Assembly: GCA_963662155.1 (NCBI GenBank)
Contig: OY759265.1
Coordinates: 41,814,162 to 41,878,161 of the forward strand
Source: Lamellibrachia columna
Taxonomy: Eukaryota; Annelida; Polychaeta; Sabellida; Siboglinidae
DNA: 64,000 nucleotides
Direction: 5' to 3'
Position numbers and translations under genes: made by a program. The notes beneath the pieces were generated by a model that saw nothing but the letters and a program-made list of their open reading frames with translations, made no database searches and was not told the origin of the DNA. This document shows positions 43,773 through 52,289 of this stretch, in pieces; position 1 is the first letter of the stretch, and each line of letters starts with the position of its first letter.

Positions 43773-46700
43773 GTGGCAGGGTGGAGCGCAGTGCGAATCC
43801 CAGCGCAGTCTTGTGCCACGTTGATGGTTTCCGGTTTGCAGAGACAGGCTGATGCGACATGGGTCGTTGTAGAACCCATTGTGGGGGCACTTCCGGTGGA
43901 GGTGTCATTGTGTAGTACTTTAACTAGAGTACACCAGGGTGCTGCACCTGTGCAGGTAGTCAACACCAGCAGAGAAGACGTGTGGCTGAAGCCGAGGATG
44001 CGAATAGGTATCTATCAGACCATCGCGCACGTCAATGAAGAGGACAGAATATGTTTTGAGCGAGTCAGAGTGTCTGAGGAGTACGTGAGCAGGACTGAGG
44101 ACCGACCGCCAGGTGTAGTCGACACGCGTGAGGTACTAACCAGTACACTCGATGTCGGGCCACACGTCACCGCGGAGCAGGTTGCTCAACTGAGAGATCT
44201 CATCTCGCGGAACGAACGAGCATTCGCCCGAGATGATGACGACCTTGGCTATACAGACTTAGCCACGCACACGATAAGGACCACGACTGAGGTACCCGTA
44301 CGACAACCTTTCAGAAGGATTCCGCCTACACAGTATCAAGAGGTGAAAGAGCACATCAAGGATCTTCTGAACAGAGGTGTTATCAGAGAGAGCCATTCGG
44401 CATGGGCTTCGCCGATCGTCCTGGTCAGGAAGAAAGACGATTCGCTGCGCATGTGCGTGGACTATCGGCTGCTCAATGCGAAGACCCACCGAGACGCATT
44501 TCCGCTGCCGCGCATTGACGAGAGTTTTGACGCCATGAGCGGCGCAAACTGGTTTACCACATTGGATCTGGCTTCAGGATACCACCAGATCGCGATGTCG
44601 GAGGACGACCGAGAGAAGACGGCCTTCACCACACCTATGGGGCTGTACGAATTCAACCGTATGCCGTTCGGGCTCTGTAACAGTCCCGCGACCTTCCAGA
44701 GGTTGATGCAGAGGTGCTTTGGAGATCTGTGTTACCAGACGATACTCTGTTACCTTGATGATGTTATCATCTTCTCCAAGACGTTCGACAGCCACCTAGC
44801 TCAGTTGGAGCAAGTGCTACAGCGACTGCAGAGGATTGGACTGAAGCTGAAGACAAGCAAGTGTCACTTCTTACAGCGGGAGGTGCTATACCTAGGACAC
44901 CATGTGTCGGCCGACGGCATTGCCACAGATCCGGCAAAGATCGATGCTGTGAAAGACTGGGCCGTGCCGAACACAGTGAAACAGCTTCGCTCCTTTGTAG
45001 GATTCGCGTCCTACTACCGTAAGTATGTGCAAGGGTTCAGTATGATTGCAGCGCCGCTACACGATCTAGTGACCAGTGTCAACAAGGAAATGAAGGAGAA
45101 GGGACGGTTGAGAGGAGCCTTCAAGGACAGTTGGAGTCCAGAGTGTGACGGAGCTTTCAAGGTTTTGAAGAACGCGCTCTGCTCAGCTCCAGTTCTCGGG
45201 TATGCCCAGTACCAACGACCATTCATAGTGGAGACGGACGCCAGCCACCTGGGTCTCGGCGCTGTCCTGTCTCAAGAACAGGAAGGACGTCGTGTCGTCA
45301 TCGCGTACGCGAGTCGCAGGTTGCGATCACCCGAACGCCAGTATAGCTCGATGAAGCTAGAGATGCTAGCACTTAAGTGGGCGGTCACCACGAAGTTCCG
45401 TGCCGACCTTTACGGCGGAGAGTTCGTCATCTACACTGACAACAACCCGTTGAAGTACCTGAAGACCGCCAAGTTGGGAGCCATCGAGCAACGATGGGCA
45501 GCTGAGCTGGCCCCATTCAACTTCACGATCGAATATCGAGCTGGACGTTCAAACGGAAACGCAGATGCCTTGAGTCGACAGCAACTCGACTACGAGCCCG
45601 GGGCAACCGACTTCGACGAGGAAGACGACGTGCAGCAGATATGCGCAACATATGCATCGTGCACGCTACTCCCGCGAGAACTACGCCAACAGATAGAGAA
45701 GAATGACAGAGTACGACAAGAATTCCAGGTTGAAGTAAAGGAGATAGAGGTACAGTCAACCCAGTCACCTGCCTTCCCAGCGTTGTCACCTGAAGAACTT
45801 GCAGAGTTGCAGAGGAAAGACCCAGACATCAGCAGGTTCCTGATGTACTGGAGGGTCGGCGAGAAGCCGAAGAAGTGTGCACAGAAGGGTGTGACACAAC
45901 TGCTGAGACAGTGGCACAAGATGAGGGAAGAGAATGGGGTTTTGTACCGCAAGGTGAGAGATCCACAGGGTGGAGAGGTTAAGCAGCTAGTTCTACCGAG
46001 TGTGCTGAAGCACCGACTTCTAGAAGCGGTGCACGACAAGATGGGTCACCAGGGTGGTGATAGGACGAGCAGCCTGGCGTGGCACCGTTGTTACTGGCCA
46101 GGTATGCACAGAGAGATTGATGACTACGTGAAGAACTGTGCGAGGTGCACACTAGCGAAGATGCCGCAACAGAAGACACGCGCGCCGATGGGACACCTTC
46201 TAGCATCGCGTCCCTTAGAGGTCTTGGCGGTGGATTACACACAGTTGAAGAAGGCAGCAGATGGACGTGAGAGTGTTCTGGTACTGACAGACGTGTTCAC
46301 CAAATTCGCTTGGGCTGTACCAGCACGTGACCAGAAGGCGAACACGACGGCGCGACTATTGGTGAGAGAGTGGTTTCAGCGTTACGGAGTTCCACAGAGA
46401 ATCCATTCTGACAAAGGCCGGAATTTCGAGAGTGCGACTATTGGAGAGCTGTGCAAGCTGTACGGCATCGAGAAGTCAAGGACTACGGCATACCATCCAG
46501 AGGGGAACGGGCAGTGTGAAAGGTTTAACCGGACTTTACACGACTTGTTAAGGACCCTTCCGCCGGCACAGAAGCGAAGATGGACAGAGCATCTGCCCGA
46601 GCTTTGCAACGCCTACAATGCGACGCCACATGCGTCGACGGGATACTCGCCACACTACTTGTTGTTTGGGCGCGATCCCTGGCTGCCGATATACGCATTC

Positions 46701-47501
46701 CTAGGGCAGGAGTTGAGGGAGGACGATTGTGACAGCTCGATCGACGGATGGCTTGCCACACATCAGAAGAGACTGCAAGACGCGTATTCTCACGCAAACG
46801 AACGACTCGGCGCTGCAGCAGAAAGTCGTAACCTGCTTCACGAGAGATTGAAGATGAGTGAGCCGCTGACACTTGGTTGCAGGGTTTACCAACGCAACAG
46901 ACTACCAGGACGCAACAAAATGCAGGATGCATGGAGCCCGGAGGTGTACAAGGTAGTACGGATACCCGCGGAGCCTGGTGGACCTTACCACATCGAGAGG
47001 GCAGACGGGTTCGGCCGACCTCAGACAGTCTGCAGGAAGAACATCCAGCCAGCGGGTTCAGGAGCGATTGTTCCGACTCCAGTGGCAGTCACTCCAGAGG
47101 TCAAAGACGACGAACGCTCTGATGAGAGCTCTGACGAAGAGGAGGAGGAGGAGGATTACCTTGTCGCGATCGTTCCAGTGGTTCGTCCGACGATAGCTCC
47201 AGCTTCAGTGGTCCAGCCGATTGCTGAGGAGGTTTTGACGGGAGAGGAGATTCACGATGAGCCTACCGTGATACCGGTATCGATACCAGTACCCGCACCT
47301 AGGAGATCGGGCAGGATGCGGAAGAAGGTGGTACGCTTCGAAGAAGTCGACACGCAAGTACCTACACCGGCCCCGCGGCGATGCAACGTCATTCCTGAAC
47401 CGTGTGTGGGGGACCAATTGACCCCCATCATGATTAGTTTGTTTGTAGCGATGGCTCGCAGTGGTGTGGTCTTTTCGGGAAGCATTAACCGGGACGGTTA
47501 A
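43773..47501 (+). CDS. pol: gypsy pol: RT, RNase H, integrase
   Basis: 1242 codons, intact. RT: WASPIVLVRKKDDSLRMCVD and FTTLDLASGYHQIAM (first Asp, about residue 265), FGLCNSPATFQRLM, YLDDVIIF (about 327). Connection VLYLGHHVSADGI, FVGFASYYRKYV. RNase H: VETDASHLGLGAVLSQE (about 487), KLEMLALKWAV, YTDNNPLKYL and NADALSR. Integrase: HHCC zinc finger HDKMGHQGGDR...CARC (about 753-792), catalytic VDYTQ, HSDKG and NGQCERFNRT with exactly 35 residues between the second Asp and Glu, then a GPY/F-type GGPYHIERADGF (about 1070). The C-terminus has an acidic tract DDERSDESSDEEEEEED and a basic patch; no chromodomain. It copies element RNA and inserts the DNA. Confidence 0.95.
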   Translation: MAGWSAVRIPAQSCATLMVSGLQRQADATWVVVEPIVGALPVEVSLCSTLTRVHQGAAPVQVVNTSREDVWLKPRMRIGIYQTIAHVNEEDRICFERVRVSEEYVSRTEDRPPGVVDTREVLTSTLDVGPHVTAEQVAQLRDLISRNERAFARDDDDLGYTDLATHTIRTTTEVPVRQPFRRIPPTQYQEVKEHIKDLLNRGVIRESHSAWASPIVLVRKKDDSLRMCVDYRLLNAKTHRDAFPLPRIDESFDAMSGANWFTTLDLASGYHQIAMSEDDREKTAFTTPMGLYEFNRMPFGLCNSPATFQRLMQRCFGDLCYQTILCYLDDVIIFSKTFDSHLAQLEQVLQRLQRIGLKLKTSKCHFLQREVLYLGHHVSADGIATDPAKIDAVKDWAVPNTVKQLRSFVGFASYYRKYVQGFSMIAAPLHDLVTSVNKEMKEKGRLRGAFKDSWSPECDGAFKVLKNALCSAPVLGYAQYQRPFIVETDASHLGLGAVLSQEQEGRRVVIAYASRRLRSPERQYSSMKLEMLALKWAVTTKFRADLYGGEFVIYTDNNPLKYLKTAKLGAIEQRWAAELAPFNFTIEYRAGRSNGNADALSRQQLDYEPGATDFDEEDDVQQICATYASCTLLPRELRQQIEKNDRVRQEFQVEVKEIEVQSTQSPAFPALSPEELAELQRKDPDISRFLMYWRVGEKPKKCAQKGVTQLLRQWHKMREENGVLYRKVRDPQGGEVKQLVLPSVLKHRLLEAVHDKMGHQGGDRTSSLAWHRCYWPGMHREIDDYVKNCARCTLAKMPQQKTRAPMGHLLASRPLEVLAVDYTQLKKAADGRESVLVLTDVFTKFAWAVPARDQKANTTARLLVREWFQRYGVPQRIHSDKGRNFESATIGELCKLYGIEKSRTTAYHPEGNGQCERFNRTLHDLLRTLPPAQKRRWTEHLPELCNAYNATPHASTGYSPHYLLFGRDPWLPIYAFLGQELREDDCDSSIDGWLATHQKRLQDAYSHANERLGAAAESRNLLHERLKMSEPLTLGCRVYQRNRLPGRNKMQDAWSPEVYKVVRIPAEPGGPYHIERADGFGRPQTVCRKNIQPAGSGAIVPTPVAVTPEVKDDERSDESSDEEEEEEDYLVAIVPVVRPTIAPASVVQPIAEEVLTGEEIHDEPTVIPVSIPVPAPRRSGRMRKKVVRFEEVDTQVPTPAPRRCNVIPEPCVGDQLTPIMISLFVAMARSGVVFSGSINRDG

Positions 47502-47638
47502 GAGTTAGTTGGGGAGGACCCAGGAGGAATTTTTAGAGGGACTTTTGATACGCAGGAATTTGGGAGAACCCTAGAGTTCCAGCGGGATGTTCTTTTTTTA
47601 TATAGTAACCGGGACGGTTAAGATTTAGTTGGGGAGGA
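47486..47638 (+). other. Duplicated polypurine-tract segment
   Basis: The 33-bp block TAACCGGGACGGTTAAG...TTAGTTGGGGAGGA occurs at 47486-47518 and, with one mismatch, at 47606-47638, exactly 120 bp apart. The second copy ends in TTGGGGAGGA directly at the 3' LTR and is the polypurine tract. The pol stop codon lies in the first copy. Confidence 0.88.
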
Positions 47639-47837
47639 TGTAGCAGGGTGACACCATGTTAATCGATAGGCGTCACCACCAGCTAATTAGTATTTTGAAC
47701 AGCTGACGTACCAGCCTCGTCCTGGGGTAACGCGAAAGCCGATTTCGACAGCCACCTAGCTCAGTTGGAGCAAGTGCTGCATTTTTGATGTGTATGACTA
47801 TCAACTGATAGACGACCCACCGAGACGCCCTACCACA
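47639..47837 (+). repeat. 3' LTR of the gypsy element
   Basis: 199 bp; one T fewer than the 5' LTR in the run at 47743-47745. Followed by the CATA target duplicate. Confidence 0.95.
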
Positions 47838-47841
47838 CATA

Positions 47842-48290
47842 TGAAAGACAACACATATATCAATGTGAGTAAACCATATACACAAATTCAATGTTTGAAA
47901 GGGGTAAGCACAAATATACTTGCTCTGTGTGCTGTATGAATGTGTGTATACATACACTAACATTTTGCAATTGCAATATGTATAGGTAAAAGTCAGGCGC
48001 GGATCCAAGGGGCACGCCCCTCCTCCGTTTTGCTTGACAATTTGTTTGGAGGGATTCACTCTTATCTGGTAACTAATTTAGTCTGCGAGCCAAAGTGATT
48101 GTTTTATCGAAAGCCGGAGCAAACATGACGGACAACAATGGCCTATGTTTACACTGTTGGCTTTACTGGCACCACGTCACAAATGCAGGATAATCGAAGG
48201 TATGTCAAGCTCTACATTCATCGCTACATTCCAAGTGAGTCGGTGCATGTTTCAGAAGATAGTAGTCGGTAGGCCTCAGCGAGCTGCTCC
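47842..48290. other. Intron, no feature seen
   Basis: No coding or repeat structure that I can support, apart from scattered AT-rich sequence. Confidence 0.45.
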
Positions 48291-48299
48291 AGGGTTCTA

Positions 48300-48610
48300 C
48301 GCAGGATGTTGTCCAACTTCACTCTGGTAAAGAGCATCTTTATCGAAATCAGACAAAATGCAGATGCGGAGCACAGTGGGATCTACAAGATGGCTGAAGA
48401 GATGACCAACAGTGCTGGGACACCGATCTCGGTCCCATGTTCATGCCAAATGAAGTCAGACTGTGGAAGAAGAAATTGGATTCGCCCAAAGAAACAAAGC
48501 CCAATAATCAACAGGAAAACATTGAGTGTAACATCCAGCTCCATGTTCCCAAATTGTTTCAGTTTTTTTAATATTGGTCTCAAGTGTTGGAGTGGAAAGT
48601 ATTAATTCTA
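48300..48610 (+). mobile_element. hAT-type transposase scrap
   Basis: FIEIRQNADAEHSGIYKMAE, EMTNSAGTPISVPCSCQMKS resembles the region of DUF4371/hAT transposases that reads VRxNAD.EF..IY.EA..LA...G.....PR.C.RQ. Past 48450 the frame changes repeatedly. A weak, old fragment. Confidence 0.4.
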
Positions 48611-48959
48611 CACTAAAACTGGTGAAAAAAGTAATGCGGTGAACACCATGCATCAGGATCGCCTCATTAATCCACTGAACGCTCAGTGAACTACTAATGA
48701 TTGATGAACACTAAACATAAACAAACGTTCAATACACTAACGTTCCAACGTGTTCCTTGGTTTTGTTTTGTTCCGTGATGACGTTTTAATTTGTTTATTG
48801 TTTTATAAATTTTAATGGACTTTCAGTTTGTAAGCGCAGTGATTAGCGTAAGCTAGAAACTGGCACATGAAAGAACTTTATTTATTTTGCACATTTCATT
48901 AAAATGATGTTATAATTATCATGGTGGTTCACAAATCATCCACCAGGGCATACAAGGCG

Positions 48960-49300
48960 CTTACTTGAATAACAACACACTTAAATACGTAGAAAAGGCC
49001 AAATGTTTAGGTGTAATCATTTGTAATGATCTGAAGGATAACGAAGATACGTTAAGACATCTGTGTAGTTTCCATGCCAGGTTTAACAGTATCATTAGGA
49101 CATTTTACAGTTGGTGTAAAACTGCATCTATTTCATGCCTATTGTTGTACAATTTATTGTTCCCAACTCTGGGTAAATTTTAACAAGAGTACCTATTTGA
49201 AACTGAAAGTTGCCTACAACAACATGCATGCATTTCGCTACGTAATGCCCCCCCCCCGGAATACACCATTTCAAGAATAGTAAATATATTCCCCGGACCA
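48960..49300 (+). mobile_element. LINE RT C-terminal scrap
   Basis: LKYVEKAKCLGVIICNDLKD, RFNSIIRTFYSWCKTA, then by frameshift VKLHLFHAYCCTIYCSQLWV and LKVAYNNMHAFRY. The CLGxxIxxDxxD...L...F..YC..LYxxxLW...K..L.VAYN..FR pattern is a LINE thumb-connection domain. Poly-C run and stop at the end. Confidence 0.6.
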
Positions 49301-50057
49301 CATTGTATGGGTTGCTATGCCATCCCCCGTTGGTTAAATCCTAGATCCGCCCCTGAAAATGTAATATAGTTCATTCAAATATCAACTTGTCCAAACCGAT
49401 TTTGCACAATCGAACAAGTGTTAATATTGAACCACGAGTCTAGCCATGTTATTCTGTAAACCTAATAACCTACTCACACAACTTATGACGATAATCACTT
49501 CGGTCACAATGATCAACCAACCTGACCACATCAGTGACATCGAACAGAGACAAGCCATGACAAACCCAACCACATCGTCATATCAGATATAAACTCGGCT
49601 ACTTTTACATATCAAACCCACATACTCCAGAAGTCAGTTTATAAACCCACCAACTCTTTAACGTACTTCTGTATGGGTTTTGACAAACTACCCAACCAAA
49701 CATATAATCCTATCCAACCTAACCAAATATGATTTAACCAATTTAACTGGTTACACATACGGTATGCCACTGCACTGGGTGAAAATCGGTTCTTGTTCTC
49801 GATCCACGATGCGCGTTCGCTCACGAATATCAGAATTGTGTATGGGGATTATCAATACATTGTCGAAATTGCAAATTTTTATATTTATAATACGTATTGG
49901 AAACTTACTAATTAATAATTCATATGGTGCAACGGAGACATTTACATCGTGGTTTGAGATGGCGTTCAAGCGTTGTGTGCTTGAAGTGACATTTCATGTC
50001 AACGGCCTTGACCTGACCTATGCCAATATTTGGCAGACTTCGTTCACTGACGTAGAT

Positions 50058-50083
50058 CAGAGCTAGTGTATACACTAGCTCTG
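50058..50083. repeat. 26-bp perfect palindrome with flanking 7-bp direct repeats
   Basis: CAGAGCTAGTGTA followed directly by its complement TACACTAGCTCTG, flanked by CGTAGAT on both sides (50051-50057 and 50084-50090). It looks like two transposon ends joined with nothing between. Confidence 0.9.
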
Positions 50084-50229
50084 CGTAGATATATAACAGT
50101 GGTTGCGTCGATTTCCCGAAGAGAGGTATGCATGCAAATATGATCGCGAACTGGCAAGTGATTGAATTATATTAATAGCTTTTGGCCTGACGACTATGGA
50201 CAGTTTTTTAAATGTCGTTGACGGTGGAG

Positions 50230-50436
50230 CGTCACCGGCAGCAGAGCAGCGGTTTCGCAAAAAAATGTAACGAAAATATATTGCGAAGTAAATAAAACTA
50301 ACGGAGTAAAAAGTCGCGTTACTTTAGATAAAACTACTTCGTTACAAGTAAAAGTATATAGTCAGAATTCTACTTCGTTACACGCCAATTACTTGAAATA
50401 ACTACTCACGTATTATAACGAAGTACTTTAACCCTG
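50230..50436 (-). mobile_element. hAT-like non-autonomous element end
   Basis: Read on the minus strand from 50436: CAGGGTTAAAGTACTTCGTT, then repeated GTAACGAAGTA words. Ends of the CAGGGTT type with GTAACG-rich sub-terminal sequence are common in hAT miniature elements. The other end was not identified. Confidence 0.4.
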
Positions 50437-50574
50437 CACATACCGATGTGCTATTATTTATACTACTACTGGCTGACTTGGTATTACTATTTCTAGGTAT
50501 TGCAAAATTAAAAGTAACACAAAAAACTCCTTTCAAGAACATGGAAAATACCAAAAGAAGAATATAATGTTTAC

Positions 50575-50604
50575 CTGGTCATCTTTCATGTCCGAGTTTT
50601 CTAA
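50575..50604 (-). CDS. TRPM micro-exon, 30 nt
   Basis: LENSDMKDDQ, ten codons, phase 0, between GATTTCAG (before 50604) and GTAAAC (after 50575). Exon and intron flanks resemble 55779-55814: both have TTTTCTAACTGAAATCAATA on the plus strand at the acceptor side. Confidence 0.72.
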
Positions 50605-50639
50605 CTGAAATCAATATCAAAAAAGGTATTAGTATTATG

Positions 50640-51610
50640 CTTGTAAGTAATACCCATAAAAACAGATTCTGTTTTCTCTAACACAAATGGGATACCGTGA
50701 AATTTGTGTAGTTTAGAATTATCATGCAATATGTCATATAGTCATATGCAGCCATTTCAGTTTAATTCCATTCCCGTTACATCGGGCATATGCTGAGTAT
50801 GAATGATATCTGATATGAGTTGTATTATTTGTGATTCAATTTGGGTACCAATCATTTGGACACTCGTCATCTGGAATTTTTAAACCATCTTTTGTTGCGT
50901 TTTTACTTACGTACTAACATTTACACCTACTATGCCGTCTTTTAAATAAGCTAAGTCTTTATTGTTGGTTCTGATTGTCTCGTAAATTTTACGGAAAACA
51001 TTCTTCTTTGTTGTACCATGGTCAGAGCTATATTTTCAAATAATCATTATGCATCTCGTATACATGGGAATACAGCAAGATCAATTACTTTTGTATACAA
51101 AAACTCATTTATGGTTAGTGAAAATATGAAGTAAGTTATGGGAAAGCATTTCCCCATATTTAGGTAGGCTACGTGTCATTTCGAGAAGGAATCCATTGGA
51201 CCATAGTTGAATAACATACCCCTCATGTCATAGCTGAATAAAATTGGAGTTCAATCGACGATTTTACGATACATTAAAAGCTTCGTGACATTAGCTCACT
51301 TTCTGGAAAAATGACCACTCAATGACATTTTGACATGTCATTATTCATTCTGAAAAAATAGCTCAGTCAGTATGAACTCTGTGTAATCGTATCATTGTTT
51401 TTTATGTCAACCGTCCTAGCGTTCTGATAAAACTATGTGTATGTAATGAGGGCCACATATTCTGCAGCATTCTGGTCATTTTTACTGGATACTCTCTCAC
51501 AATGATCCATGTACTCTGATGGTGTTAGCTGTCAACGTTTTTGTCAAGATCTACCAGGATGAGATTTTGCCGCCAATCGTTACATTAATTTGTGATATGT
51601 GAACATCTGG
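50640..51610. other. Intron, no feature seen
   Basis: AT-rich; nothing recognised. Confidence 0.5.
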
Positions 51611-51615
51611 CATAC

Positions 51616-51636
51616 TGTTTTTGCTGTTGTTGTTGG

Positions 51637-51667
<31 letters not shown>

Positions 51668-51669
51668 GA
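51616..51669 (+). repeat. (TTG)n microsatellite
   Basis: About 16 imperfect TTG units. Confidence 0.9.
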
Positions 51670-51966
51670 GGGTCATAAACAGGATTCCATCAATGTGTAA
51701 CAATGGTGGTGTGTGCACTGTAGAAAGCATTACCAAATACTTTAAATGTAGCAACTACGTGCATTCTGATATTAAATATCAGTGGGAATCAAGGCATGCA
51801 TACCTGCGATAATTTGTAAACATGTCACGCAGGCGTATGAATAAGATCATAAACAATAAATTATGTGTATTATAATTTCATTTGATGTTGGGAATTACTA
51901 CATGTGTAGCATGCAAATAAGTTTCCTTTATTTGCTATTCGTGTCCTGCAAATGTGCTGCACTCAC

Positions 51967-52113
51967 CTTTGCATAGAATTCCATCATCCTCTTAGGTGTG
52001 AGGAAATCGCATAAACGGATGCCATTCTTTACTGTCATAAAGAGTTTGACAAATTCTACTTGGTTTTCCATTATGGCTGTCACCATGGGATCGTCTAGTA
52101 CCAGTTTACTTGG
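51967..52113 (-). CDS. TRPM exon: melastatin homology helices
   Basis: Exon of 147 nt (49 codons), phase 0 at both ends, between TTCCATTAG (before 52113) and GTGAGT (after 51967). It codes PSKLVLDDPMVTAIMENQVE, FVKLFMTVKNGIRLCDFLTP and KRMMEFYAK. The pattern MVxALxxxxxxFVxLFxxxGxxxxxFLTxxRLxxLY is typical of TRPM cytoplasmic repeats. Confidence 0.92.
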
Positions 52114-52289
52114 CTAATGGAAATTAAAAGAAAACATCATTTACATTCTAGTTCTTAGGTTTAGCAACAAACAATCAGCATCTACCGCTTCTCTACAAAT
52201 TCTTGGTAAGAAAGAATATTTGCAACCAAGCGTTTTTTAATGCCAAGTGAATGTAACTGAATCTGAATTTCATCAGAACCGTACAAATC

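Larger units (their letters stand above)
41259..47837 (+). mobile_element. Ty3/gypsy LTR retrotransposon, young copy
   Basis: 6579 bp. LTRs of 200 bp (41259-41458) and 199 bp (47639-47837) differ by one T in a T-run. Both start TGTAGCAGGG and end CTACCACA, so TG...CA. The 4-bp target duplication CATA precedes the left LTR (41255-41258) and follows the right (47838-47841). Internal order: primer binding site, leader, gag, protease, RT, RNase H, integrase, polypurine tract. No envelope gene. It is inserted in the TRPM intron between exons 50604-50575 and 38934-38881, in the opposite orientation. GC-rich relative to its surroundings, which points to a recent arrival. Confidence 0.95.

Noticed and set aside
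48383..48583. Minus-strand frame with hydrophobic stretch (LNVFLLIIGLCFF) as a TRPM exon
   Set aside because: No fitting splice sites and no TRPM motif; the plus strand carries a hAT-like pattern instead.
49680..50066. Plus-strand frame of 128 codons
   Set aside because: No recognisable motif, biased AT-rich composition, and it runs into the 26-bp palindrome.
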